DNA of 64,000 nucleotides from Zunongwangia pacifica (lineage in GTDB: Bacteria; Bacteroidota; Bacteroidia; Flavobacteriales; Flavobacteriaceae). Location of the stretch: the NCBI RefSeq assembly GCF_023499215.1, contig NZ_JAKHSK010000002.1:124001-188000 (forward strand). The letters are read 5' to 3'. Below are positions 8,542 to 16,061 of this stretch, in pieces. The first letter of the stretch is position 1. Every line of letters begins with the position of its first letter. A program made the translations under genes and the position numbers. The notes below the pieces were generated by a model, which was not told where the DNA came from, searched no databases, and saw only the letters and a list, made by a program, of their open reading frames with translations.

Positions 8542-9216
8542 TTATTCTTTGCCGAGCAGCTGCCGGATGAATTTTCGCTGATTGCGGGAATTAATTTTTT
8601 CCTGATCATTCTTCCAGGTGGAAAAACTGGTCTTTAAGGTGTTTTCTTTTAGCGGCTCATTGTTCATTAAAAAGGAATCCATGAGTAAATTGAAAAAGCT
8701 GCGTTTGCGCTCCCCGGTAAGATCCTGGATTCCACCTATAACTAATTCATCAAAAAGAACGAAGAGAATACGATGATTGGCGGAGTCCCCGCTTTTATTA
8801 CCTATGGTAAAATTGATCTTTTTCCTGACTCGTAATCCTTTCATGAGCCGGAGGAATTGCTCTTTTGACTCCTTGTCGAGATGCAGTAACTCAAACCTCA
8901 CCTGGAATTTCTTTATAGAAACTATCTGGAATGGATGTCGCCCTGTTTCCAAATGTTTTTCCGATTCATAGAATATGGCTACCCAAATAAGGATCAAAAG
9001 CATTATGCTAAAGAGGATCAGGAAAATAACGTAGTTATCGATAATAGAACGGACGCCGAAGAAAAGGCTGAAACTTAAAATAAAAACAACGAAAGTAGAA
9101 AGGAGGAATAGAATAAGATTGGTGGAACTGCGCTGTACTTTCTCCTCCAGGAAATAATTTATTCCTGACCGCCATCTGGCCAGAACCTTTCCGGCATTGA
9201 GAATAAACTTTTCCAT
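8542..9216 (-). CDS. Unrecognised protein with two membrane segments
   Basis: 224 aa; I do not recognise the family. Two strong hydrophobic segments lie at about residues 32-55 (NLILFLLSTFVVFILSFSLFF) and 61-84 (NYVIFLILFSIMLLILIWVAIF), separated by a very short loop, so this is a hairpin membrane anchor. A cytoplasmic, basic C-terminal domain of about 140 residues follows (FQIVSIKKFQVRFELLHLDKESKEQFL...). It lies between the mobilization module and the defence cassette, where an integrase is usually found. It could be element cargo; no function is assigned. Confidence 0.5.
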   Translation of the reverse strand: MEKFILNAGKVLARWRSGINYFLEEKVQRSSTNLILFLLSTFVVFILSFSLFFGVRSIIDNYVIFLILFSIMLLILIWVAIFYESEKHLETGRHPFQIVSIKKFQVRFELLHLDKESKEQFLRLMKGLRVRKKINFTIGNKSGDSANHRILFVLFDELVIGGIQDLTGERKRSFFNLLMDSFLMNNEPLKENTLKTSFSTWKNDQEKINSRNQRKFIRQLLGKE

Positions 9217-9465
9217 GGCAACAGGTTCAACCTAATAAATATAGCCAAAAGAAAATAAAGAAAAAGTCAATTGAATCCTACTGCTGAAAGAAGCATTCAG
9301 TTTCTCGGAAGTTACTGGAGTAACATAGGTAATAATCTAAAATTTCATCGAAATTTTGGAGAGAGAATAAAATTTGAGCCAATGAGAAGAAATCTTCAAG
9401 TCTAAATTTTGCTGAAACTTGAGATTTTAATGCCGCATGCAACAAAGTCAAGAAATCGGATTAAC

Positions 9466-10560
9466 CTATAGCTCTAGTCTATTCATAGCGGTAATAGAAC
9501 TTCTTTTGCGATAATACTCATTATACTCAAAACAAACTCTACCTCTAACTATCCCAGGATGAATTTTGTTATTTTTCGCAAAGTCAAGTATTACTTCATC
9601 AGAAAATTCCTCATTCAAATTAATAAAATCATTCCAGAGCTTCTGTTCAATTAGTCCATTTCTAGCATAATTATCTGCTTCAAATTCTACTAATTCGGTA
9701 TTCGAACTATTAACAAAGAATTCTTCTGTATTAAATTCAGGCTTCATTGGATTGGTTAAATGTTCAAATACATGACCCAATTCATGGAAAAGTGTAAATG
9801 CAAAATTATCAAGTCTTTTATATTTCATTGAAAGTACAATTGCTGGATTTTCTTGAGACATAAAAGATTTACCATCAACTGGGGTTTTAGAAGGACGATC
9901 TAGTATAAAAAATTTAATCCCATATTTCTTTAAAATATCTTGAGATTTATTTACAACATCATTTCCCTTATAAAAGATTTCTTTCAAATTCTCTAGAAGT
10001 TCTTTTTCTGAAGATCTATTAAACTTAGAGACCTCTAAAATTGATGCTTTGTATTTAGCCAGTAGAGACCAGGCGATGACGTGATTTTTATTTTCTGCGA
10101 ATTTGGATGATTTTCTAAAATAAGTTGGATTAAATTTATCTATTCTCTGTTGTAGCTCTTGAACATTCTCCACACCATAAATTTGATAGATTTTTTGAAT
10201 ATCTTCCGAGGTGCTAACTCCAATATTTTGTTTCTTGAAATATGATAGAGGAACAATACTTGAATCTTCTATTAAGCTCCAGTCTTTAATTGATTTCCTT
10301 TTTTTTATAGTATCCTCATCTTTTTCGGCAATATAAAGATCATACTCCATTTGTCGCGTCAACCAATCATTAGCATTTCCAAATCCTGCTGAATCTAAAG
10401 CAATAGCAATTTTAGTATTAATATTCCTATTTCCTTTTAAAATATTATTTAATAAAGAATGAGCAATATCTAATTTAGCAGAAACATCTCTCTGACTTAA
10501 ATTTCTTTCAGAGATAATCTCTTTCAAATTCACTCCAGGATGATTAATATGCTTAGGCAT
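9466..10560 (-). CDS. XRE (HigA-type) HTH fused to ImmA/IrrE metallopeptidase
   Basis: 364 aa. Residues about 8-70 are a HigA-like XRE helix-turn-helix (HPGVNLKEIISERNLSQRDV, then NRNINTKIAIALDSAGF). Residues about 200-340 are an ImmA/IrrE zinc peptidase: HELGH (His259, Glu260, His263) with the distal ligand Glu294 in EFEADNYA. Proteins of this design bind an operator and are inactivated, or cleave a repressor, on stress or phage signals. It is transcribed away from the ubiquitin-like operon across a 540-bp shared region containing a dyad at its own -33 box (10614-10627). I infer that it autoregulates and perhaps controls the divergent operon. An orphan ImmA/IrrE unrelated to the operon is the alternative. 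Confidence 0.88.
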   Translation of the reverse strand: MPKHINHPGVNLKEIISERNLSQRDVSAKLDIAHSLLNNILKGNRNINTKIAIALDSAGFGNANDWLTRQMEYDLYIAEKDEDTIKKRKSIKDWSLIEDSSIVPLSYFKKQNIGVSTSEDIQKIYQIYGVENVQELQQRIDKFNPTYFRKSSKFAENKNHVIAWSLLAKYKASILEVSKFNRSSEKELLENLKEIFYKGNDVVNKSQDILKKYGIKFFILDRPSKTPVDGKSFMSQENPAIVLSMKYKRLDNFAFTLFHELGHVFEHLTNPMKPEFNTEEFFVNSSNTELVEFEADNYARNGLIEQKLWNDFINLNEEFSDEVILDFAKNNKIHPGIVRGRVCFEYNEYYRKRSSITAMNRLEL

Positions 10561-10587
10561 AAATAGTTATATGAAATTATTATCATA

Positions 10588-10618
10588 CAAATATAAGCTA
10601 TACATAATTAATAAACAA
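10588..10618 (-). promoter_or_regulatory. Bacteroidetes-type promoter of the XRE-ImmA gene
   Basis: On the minus strand, TATATTTG (10595-10588) matches the TAnnTTTG -7 box. A TTG (10618-10616) lies exactly 20 nt upstream, as expected for the -33 element. Transcription would start about 20 nt before the ATG at 10560. Confidence 0.65.
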
Positions 10619-10627
10619 TAAATTGTT
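10614..10627. promoter_or_regulatory. Candidate operator dyad overlapping the -33 box
   Basis: AACAAT-AA-ATTGTT is a perfect 6-bp dyad with partial AT extension on both sides (TA/TA pairs further out). It overlaps the -33 element of the regulator's own promoter, the position expected for autorepression by an XRE protein. Binding is inferred, not shown. Confidence 0.5.
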
Positions 10628-10756
10628 AATAACTTTAAAATCTTTGTGCATAAAAAAATATACTGAACACATACACTTATTCTATTGCTTATACATTTAT
10701 ATCGTTCACCTAAAGTTATTTTTTAAATCATTTAAAATTAATTTTTAGTTTACATT

Positions 10757-10788
10757 TTTGTTACCAATAATAATTTGCCTTATATTTG
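10757..10788 (+). promoter_or_regulatory. Bacteroidetes-type promoter of the ubiquitin-like operon
   Basis: TTTG at 10757-10760 and TATATTTG at 10781-10788 are separated by 20 bp and match the flavobacterial -33/-7 consensus. Transcription would start near 10795, leaving a leader of about 300 nt before the first ATG at 11101. Confidence 0.65.
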
Positions 10789-10794
10789 CCTAAC

Positions 10795-11100
10795 TAATTT
10801 TTTAAAAAGAGAATGAAGACTTAGAAAAATAAAAAATCCAACCCATTGTTGGCGCAATAGATTGGATTAGATTATAAAGGAATAAATGTTTTAGTAGACA
10901 CATAATTTTCGCGGCTAGTCACCTTAACGAAAACCCATTCCTATAGTTTTGATATGTTCTGCAAATGTAATAACATCATCGTTATTAGCCAAGTTGTTTA
11001 ACATATTGTACTGCCTGAGTAGTTAACTCGAACTGCTTTAAAGCATAGAGTAGGTAGAACCCTCTCCTCAAATGGGATAATACAATGTTAAATATAAAAA
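10795..11100 (+). other. Long, structured 5' leader of the ubiquitin-like operon
   Basis: About 300 nt between the predicted start site and the first gene contain no convincing gene. Several structures can be drawn: a hairpin at 10835-10868 (AATCCAA/TTGGATT with an inner ATTG/CAAT), TTTTCG/CGAAAA at 10906-10933, GAGT/ACTC at 11017-11029, and the palindrome TGCTTTAAAGCA at 11034-11045. It could be a regulatory leader or carry a small RNA. No known riboswitch is recognised. Confidence 0.45.
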
Positions 11101-11763
11101 ATGAATTCATTCAAATTAAATAATAAAAAGTTCGACTCCAACGAATCAAAATTAACTGGACGTGATTTATTGAATCTTGCAAATCTAAAACCAGCTGAAG
11201 ATTATGAACTTCTTTATAAGATAAATGAGAAAGGTTTTACACCTATTCAACTGGAAGAAGTTGTCGATCTCAAAACGGCCGGCATAGAAGCGTTCAGAGC
11301 CATACCATATAAACCTCTTATCATAAAAGTGGATGATAAGGATGTGGAAGTTGAAGAATCTTTTATGACGCCTTTAGAAATCATGACAGCTGCTGGAATA
11401 AATTCTGATAAATATTCCCTAATGGAGATAAGGAATGGAAATGTAGAGGTAACTTATAAAGATGATGTTGAACATAAAATTGCCATAACAAAAAACTCTC
11501 GTTTCACTACCAATAAGATTGATGCAAAAATCGAATTTGTAATAGTAGAAGGTGATCCGAAAAAATGGTCAAAGGAAACTATTTCCTTTGAAGAAGTAGT
11601 TGTTTTAGAATATGGAAGTATTTCGACAAATCCCAATGTAATTTACACCGTTAATTATTTTAATGGCGTACCAAGCAAACCAGAAGGTAGTATGGTCAAA
11701 GGAGATGTGATTTCTGTCAAAAATAAAATGATTTTCAATGTCGGCTGTACAGATAAATCTTAA
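11101..11763 (+). CDS. Multi-ubiquitin-like domain protein (three beta-grasp repeats)
   Basis: 220 aa read as three consecutive ubiquitin-like domains: about 3-70, 71-140 and 143-217. The last shows the multi-ubiquitin signature: FVIVEGDPKKWSKETISFEEV, then YTVNYFNG, PEGSMVKGD and finally KMIFNVGCTDKS. The conserved TDKS-type C-terminus lacks a terminal Gly-Gly, so trimming at Gly214 or a different chemistry is possible. The protein is the presumed modifier of the E1-like enzyme encoded next, whose start overlaps it by 26 bp (translational coupling). Such multi-ubiquitin/E1 operons have been predicted by comparative genomics as bacterial ubiquitin-like conjugation systems and are often found among defence genes. 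Confidence 0.88.
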   Translation: MNSFKLNNKKFDSNESKLTGRDLLNLANLKPAEDYELLYKINEKGFTPIQLEEVVDLKTAGIEAFRAIPYKPLIIKVDDKDVEVEESFMTPLEIMTAAGINSDKYSLMEIRNGNVEVTYKDDVEHKIAITKNSRFTTNKIDAKIEFVIVEGDPKKWSKETISFEEVVVLEYGSISTNPNVIYTVNYFNGVPSKPEGSMVKGDVISVKNKMIFNVGCTDKS

Positions 11764-12901
11764 TACGGATATAAATCAACTTCGTAACTCAGGTTATGAA
11801 GTAGAAATGAGAGGAAATTTTCTATTGATTCATAGTGTTCCCTTTCTAAATTCAGATAGAGACTTGGAATTAGGCACGTTGGTTTCCAACGTGTCTTCTC
11901 CAAGGGTAACAGATCATGTAGCTTACTTTATTGGAGGACCACCATTCAATACCGATGGTTCAGTCATGAAACAGCTAATTAATACCAGTAGAACTCACAA
12001 TTTAGGACTTGGCATAGTGACCAATCATATGTTTTCTCATAAACCAAAACCTATGTATCCAACATACTATGCTAAAATGACTACATACATTAATATTGTA
12101 TCAGCTCCAGCCCAGCATTTTTTCCCAGAAGCAAATGCAAAAACTGGAAAGGTCATTGAACCCAAGGAAGCAAATAGTGTTTTAAAATATAGTGATACCA
12201 ATTCTTCAAGGGCAGAAATTGATGCTATAAATTCGAAATTATCTGGCTTAAAAATTGGAATCATTGGGCTTGGAGGCACGGGCTCCTATATTCTTGACAA
12301 AGTAGCTAAAACTATGGTAGGTGAAATTTATCTTTTTGATGGAGATAAATTTCAACAACATAATGCTTTCAGGTCTCCTGGAGCGGTTTCCAAAGAAAGA
12401 ATAGATCAAAATTCTTTTAAGGTGGATTACTTACAAGAAATATATTCTCAACTTCACAAAAATATCATATCTCACTCCAAGTACTTGGATGAAACTAATA
12501 TTGGTATATTAAAAGATCTTGACTTTGTCTTTATTGCCATTGATAGAGGAGATGCAAAGAGAATTATTTTTAAAAAGCTAGAAGAACTGGAAATTCCATT
12601 TATTGATTGTGGTATTAGTATAAGAAGGAAAGGTGATGAATTAAGGGGTTCCACAAGGACAACCCTAAGCACCAAAGACAACCGAAAACATGTATGGGGG
12701 GAGAGAGTAAGCTTTGCAAATCCTGATGATGACGAATATTCATCCAATATTCAGGTTTCGGAACTTAATTCCCTTAATGCAGATTTTGCAATTATAAAGT
12801 GGAAAAAGTACTATGGTTATTATTCAGATTTAAGTTTTGAATTGGACAGTAGTTTCTCAATTGATGTAAATAAAATTATCAACAATGACGCTACAAACTA
12901 A
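11738..12901 (+). CDS. E1-like (ThiF) ubiquitin-activating enzyme with DUF6791-type N-terminus
   Basis: 387 aa. The N-terminal region (about 1-165) contains GYEVEMRGNFLLIHSVPFLN, HVAYFIGGPPF and MTTYINIVSAPA, a pattern I associate with DUF6791. The ThiF/E1 Rossmann fold starts at about 171: nucleotide loop GLGGTG (177-182), acidic residues Asp201/Asp203 in LFDGD, Arg212 in NAFR, and the candidate catalytic Cys291 in FIDCGISI. Cys291 is the only cysteine in the whole protein, so any thioester must form there, and the N-terminal domain cannot be a Cys-dependent E2. The enzyme should adenylate the C-terminus of the multi-ubiquitin protein. It overlaps both neighbours (26 bp and 17 bp). Confidence 0.9.
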   Translation: MSAVQINLNTDINQLRNSGYEVEMRGNFLLIHSVPFLNSDRDLELGTLVSNVSSPRVTDHVAYFIGGPPFNTDGSVMKQLINTSRTHNLGLGIVTNHMFSHKPKPMYPTYYAKMTTYINIVSAPAQHFFPEANAKTGKVIEPKEANSVLKYSDTNSSRAEIDAINSKLSGLKIGIIGLGGTGSYILDKVAKTMVGEIYLFDGDKFQQHNAFRSPGAVSKERIDQNSFKVDYLQEIYSQLHKNIISHSKYLDETNIGILKDLDFVFIAIDRGDAKRIIFKKLEELEIPFIDCGISIRRKGDELRGSTRTTLSTKDNRKHVWGERVSFANPDDDEYSSNIQVSELNSLNADFAIIKWKKYYGYYSDLSFELDSSFSIDVNKIINNDATN

Positions 12902-13304
12902 ATTCGTACACTACATGCCGAAAATCATAGAAGAAGGTATATTATATATTTCTCCTGAATTTAGGGCTGTTATTCACAAATGCGCCTGCGGATGCGGTGA
13001 GAAAGTTCACACTCCTTTGTCTCCTACAAACTGGAAGATGATTTATGATGGAAAACAAATCACTTTAAATCCATCTATAGGCAATTGGAGTTTTGATTGC
13101 CGCTCCCATTATTGGATAATAAACAGTGAAATAATTTGGGACGAAAGCTGGTCAAATCGTCAAGTTTTCGAAAAGCGGAAAAGGGCTCGCCAAGAAACTA
13201 TTGAATATTTTAAAAGCTATGAGGATCATAATAATTCGGACTCCAAAATAACAAAAAAGGAGCGAAATTGGCTTTGGAGAAAAATTCTTAATTTTTTTAA
13301 ATAG
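12885..13304 (+). CDS. DUF6527-type Cys-rich protein of the ubiquitin-like operon
   Basis: 139 aa. The core (about 6-86) has HKCACGCGEKVHTPLSPTNW (Cys33, Cys35, Cys37), SIGNW and CRSHYWI (Cys72, His75), an arrangement typical of a small zinc-binding treble-clef-like domain. The basic C-terminal tail is probably disordered or helical. The gene overlaps the E1 by 17 bp and ends the operon at a clear terminator. It accompanies multi-ubiquitin and DUF6791-E1 genes in other bacteria and is the only candidate here for a conjugation partner (E2/E3-like) or a target-binding factor. Its actual role is unknown. Confidence 0.82.
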   Translation: MTLQTKFVHYMPKIIEEGILYISPEFRAVIHKCACGCGEKVHTPLSPTNWKMIYDGKQITLNPSIGNWSFDCRSHYWIINSEIIWDESWSNRQVFEKRKRARQETIEYFKSYEDHNNSDSKITKKERNWLWRKILNFFK

Positions 13305-13315
13305 AAAGTAGAAAG

Positions 13316-13352
13316 ATGGGTGTCATTTAAGGATAAATGCCACCCATTTTTA
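13316..13352 (+). terminator. Rho-independent terminator of the ubiquitin-like operon
   Basis: ATGGGTG (13316-13322) pairs with CACCCAT (13341-13347), and CATTT (13324-13328) with AAATG (13335-13339). The stem has a 6-nt loop and is followed by a T-run. It lies 11 bp after the last stop codon. Confidence 0.85.
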
Positions 13353-13521
13353 TAGAATTCTTATTTAATTTCAATCGTAATTTTTAAATATTTTGAGCGG
13401 ATTAGGTTATAAAAAGCTTTTAAGTTTTATCTCTGAAAGAATTTGGCTTCTTAATAAAAAATTATTGCTTAAAAGTTAATTAAAAATGTTGTACATATGT
13501 TGTACCGAAGAAGAAACAAAA

Positions 13522-13545
13522 AAGCCTTACATCTCTGTAAGGCTT
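13522..13545 (-). terminator. Terminator of the CAU tRNA gene
   Basis: AAGCCTTAC (13522-13530) and GTAAGGCTT (13537-13545) form a 9-bp stem with a 6-nt loop. On the minus strand it is followed by a T-tract, just beyond the tRNA 3' end. Confidence 0.85.
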
Positions 13546-13553
13546 GATTTTGC

Positions 13554-13630
13554 TGGTGGTCCCACCTGGGCTCGAACCAGGGACCCCTTGATTATGAGTC
13601 AAGTGCTCTAACCAGCTGAGCTATAGGACC
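13554..13630 (-). tRNA. tRNA with CAU anticodon (Met elongator or Ile2)
   Basis: 77 nt read on the minus strand from GGTCCTATAGCTCAG to the encoded CCA. The acceptor stem GGTCCTA/TGGGACC, D-loop AGCTCAGCTGGTTAGAGC, anticodon arm CTTGA-CTCATAA-TCAAG and T-loop GGTTCGAGCCC are all present. The anticodon is CAU. From sequence alone this can be elongator Met or the lysidine-modified Ile2 tRNA. The 3' end faces the accessory island, a classic integration site position. Confidence 0.92.
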
Positions 13631-13656
13631 AGTCCATAAAATTAATTATGGGTGCG

Positions 13657-13688
13657 CAAATTTAGATAAATCCCCGTTATACGCCAAA
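13657..13688 (-). promoter_or_regulatory. Promoter of the CAU tRNA gene
   Basis: On the minus strand, TTTG (13688-13685) and TAAATTTG (13664-13657) are separated by 20 bp, matching the flavobacterial -33/-7 consensus 27 bp before the tRNA 5' end. Confidence 0.65.
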
Positions 13689-13859
13689 CATTTTTTTAAA
13701 TTACTCGCCTATCAATTTTTAATGTTTTAATTATCAATAACCTATAAACAAATCCAGGAGTCTTAATTATAAATTTTTTCTAATTTCGAGGCCTTCCAAC
13801 TAGTCTTTAGATTGGAGTATTTTACACTTATAGCGGCGCCCATACCCATTTCGCAAAAA

Positions 13860-14261
13860 TCACTGAATTTCCTGGCAAAGCTCTATTAAAACACCATTGG
13901 CATCTTTAGGATGCATAAAAGCCACAAGCTTGTTATCGGCTCCCTGCTTTGGTTGTTCATTTAAAAGCCGAAAACCTTCGTTTTTAAGTCTGTTTATTTC
14001 AGCTTCAATATCATCTACCGCAAAAGCAATATGATGTATACCTTCCCCTCTTTTTAGGATCGATTTTGCAATCGCACTATCGGCTGAGGTGGCCGCCAGT
14101 AATTCGATCTTACTTTCCCCTACTTCAAAAAAAGAAGTATTTACACCTTCACTTACTACCGCTTCGGTCTTATAATGGGGTTTTCCCATTACTGCGGCAT
14201 AAGTTCTATTGGCAGCTTCCAGATCGCTAACGGCAATACCTATATGTTCTATCTTTTTCAT
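13860..14261 (-). CDS. mce: Methylmalonyl-CoA epimerase
   Basis: 133 aa, full length for the vicinal-oxygen-chelate family. It begins KKIEHIGIAVSDLEAA, with metal-ligand His7. The second half repeats the fold with GIHHIAFAVDDIEAEI and the C-terminal metal ligand in NGVLIELCQ. It interconverts (2R)- and (2S)-methylmalonyl-CoA in propionate/branched-chain catabolism or propionate formation from succinate. It is divergent from rbfA, with a degenerate intergenic repeat (about 14305-14399) between them. Confidence 0.93.
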   Translation of the reverse strand: MKKIEHIGIAVSDLEAANRTYAAVMGKPHYKTEAVVSEGVNTSFFEVGESKIELLAATSADSAIAKSILKRGEGIHHIAFAVDDIEAEINRLKNEGFRLLNEQPKQGADNKLVAFMHPKDANGVLIELCQEIQ

Positions 14262-14470
14262 TTCAGTATATTTAAAATCGATACTAATTTCAGTAAACTA
14301 AATAAGGTAAGCCATAAGGCATTTATTTGAAAATCATTTTTTATTTAGACATCCTGATCCTTATAGCTATCGAGACATTTAAACTTGATTATCGAACAAA
14401 GATGACACAAAAATAATTATTCTTATCTTCATTAAATCTACAGCTAAGTTTAAAGTACTATTTTTGCAAC

Positions 14471-14863
14471 ATGGAAACAAACAGACAGAAAAAAATAGGA
14501 GGCGTTTTGCAGAAAGATCTGGCAGAAATCTTAAATAACAACTTAAGGGATGCCGGGATCAATGGAATTTTAATCTCTGTTTCTAAAGTTAAAGTAACTA
14601 TAGATCTTAGTATTGCAAAGGCATATCTAAGCGTTTTTCCGCAGAAACATGCCAGCGAGATTTTAACCGAGTTGAACGAGGTTAAATCTAAAATAAAACA
14701 TCAAATGGCTTTACGTACCAAAAATCAGCTGCGTAAAATGCCCGATCTTAGCTTTTTTATCGACGACTCTTTAGAATATATCGAGAACATTGAAAAATCG
14801 ATGAAAGGCGACGAAAATCCAATTAGCAATCCAGATCTTTTAGACCGCAGGAAAAAGTCATAG
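14471..14863 (+). CDS. rbfA: Ribosome-binding factor A
   Basis: 130 aa with the RbfA KH-like fold: KIGGVLQKDLAEILN, VSKVKVTIDLSIAKAYLSVF and LRKMPDLSFFIDDSLEY. It matures the 16S rRNA 5' end in 30S assembly. A TAnnTTTG-like box ends only 4 bp before the ATG, so a very short leader is possible, although no -33 box is evident. The next gene starts 1 bp after its stop codon, implying a bicistronic message. Confidence 0.93.
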   Translation: METNRQKKIGGVLQKDLAEILNNNLRDAGINGILISVSKVKVTIDLSIAKAYLSVFPQKHASEILTELNEVKSKIKHQMALRTKNQLRKMPDLSFFIDDSLEYIENIEKSMKGDENPISNPDLLDRRKKS

Positions 14864-14864
14864 C

Positions 14865-16061
14865 TTGAAGTTCCCTTTATACATCGCCAAACGCTACCTG
14901 TTTTCTAAAAGCAGTAATAATGCGATTAATATTATTACTATAATCGCTGCTATTGGCGTTTTTGCCGGTGCTTTTTCGTTATTCATCGTATTATCAGGAT
15001 TTTCCGGACTAAGGGAATTTAGCCTTGCTTTTGCCAATGAGTTTGATCCCGATTTAAAAGTGATCCCCAAAACGGGCAAAACCATCATTTTTCCTGAAAA
15101 TCTTGAAGAGGAATTCGCGAAAATCGATGGCATTGCCAACTATAGTAAAACCATCGAAGAACGTGTTTTTCTGGAATATGAAGAAAAAACCGCCTGGGCC
15201 TTTATAAAAGGAGTAGATGAACGATATCAACAGGTTACGGCTATCGACAGCTCGGTAGATGGTACCTGGCTGACTTCCTCTGAACCACAGGTGGTTATTG
15301 GTGCTGATATTTCACGAAAATTGAATCCCGGGATTTTTAATTATAACCGCCCCATGCGGTTAATAGTTCCTAAACCGGGAAAAGGACAGGTAACCAACCC
15401 TGCCGATGCTTTTAACCAAAAAAGTGTTATAGTTAGCGGGATTTATAATATCAATTCAGACCTTAACGATAAATACGTTTTTTCGAATATCGCTTTTGCG
15501 CAGAGTTTACTGGACCTTGATAAAAATACCTATAGTGCCGTAGAAATTAAATTAACTGCGGAAGCTGACGAAGAAACAGTAAAAGAAGCGATCCTGAAGT
15601 TGTTTGACAATTCGGTTGAAGTACAGACCCGTGCTCAGCTAAACGATGTGCTTTACAAAATGCTGAATACCGAAAATCTTGCAGTTTACCTGATTTTCAC
15701 CCTGGTTTTAATCATCGCCTTATTCAATGTTGTAGGATCGATTATTATGGTGATCCTGGATAAAAAGGAGAACATTAAAACCCTGCAAAGTCTGGGGGCT
15801 TCGCCAAAACAAATTAAAAATATCTTCTTTACCCAGGGAATGTTAATGTGCAGTATTGGTGGTGGCATCGGACTTTTATGCGGGATCATTTTGATCTATT
15901 TGCAAATGCAATTTGATCTGGTCATGATTACACCAAGCTTACCTTATCCCGTAACTATTGAAATTGGAAATATTCTTACCGTTATTCTAACCATTGGAAT
16001 ACTAGGTTTATTTGCCTCTTTCCTCGCCGCCGGACGTAGTAAAAAAGCGCTGGAGGAGTAA
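14865..16061 (+). CDS. ABC transporter permease, LolC/LolE-like (FtsX family)
   Basis: 398 aa. The start is a TTG at 14865, one base after the rbfA stop; no in-frame ATG lies closer to the domain start. Topology is that of MacB/LolE permeases: a TM helix at about 20-45 (NAINIITIIAAIGVFAGAF), a large periplasmic domain (about 50-265), and three C-terminal TM helices at about 275-395 with the FtsX motif DKKENIKTLQSLGASPKQIK. It probably extracts lipoproteins from the inner membrane for transport to the outer membrane, consistent with the many lipoproteins in this genome. The ATPase partner is not in the window. It directly follows rbfA. Confidence 0.85.
   Translation: MKFPLYIAKRYLFSKSSNNAINIITIIAAIGVFAGAFSLFIVLSGFSGLREFSLAFANEFDPDLKVIPKTGKTIIFPENLEEEFAKIDGIANYSKTIEERVFLEYEEKTAWAFIKGVDERYQQVTAIDSSVDGTWLTSSEPQVVIGADISRKLNPGIFNYNRPMRLIVPKPGKGQVTNPADAFNQKSVIVSGIYNINSDLNDKYVFSNIAFAQSLLDLDKNTYSAVEIKLTAEADEETVKEAILKLFDNSVEVQTRAQLNDVLYKMLNTENLAVYLIFTLVLIIALFNVVGSIIMVILDKKENIKTLQSLGASPKQIKNIFFTQGMLMCSIGGGIGLLCGIILIYLQMQFDLVMITPSLPYPVTIEIGNILTVILTIGILGLFASFLAAGRSKKALEE

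Noticed and set aside
10954-11001. 15-codon frame (MFCKCNNIIVISQVV) in the leader as a regulatory peptide
   Set aside because: Too short, no conserved feature or initiation signal; likely chance.
14459-14466. TATTTTTG as promoter of rbfA producing a leaderless message
   Set aside because: No -33 element at the right distance, so not listed as a feature.
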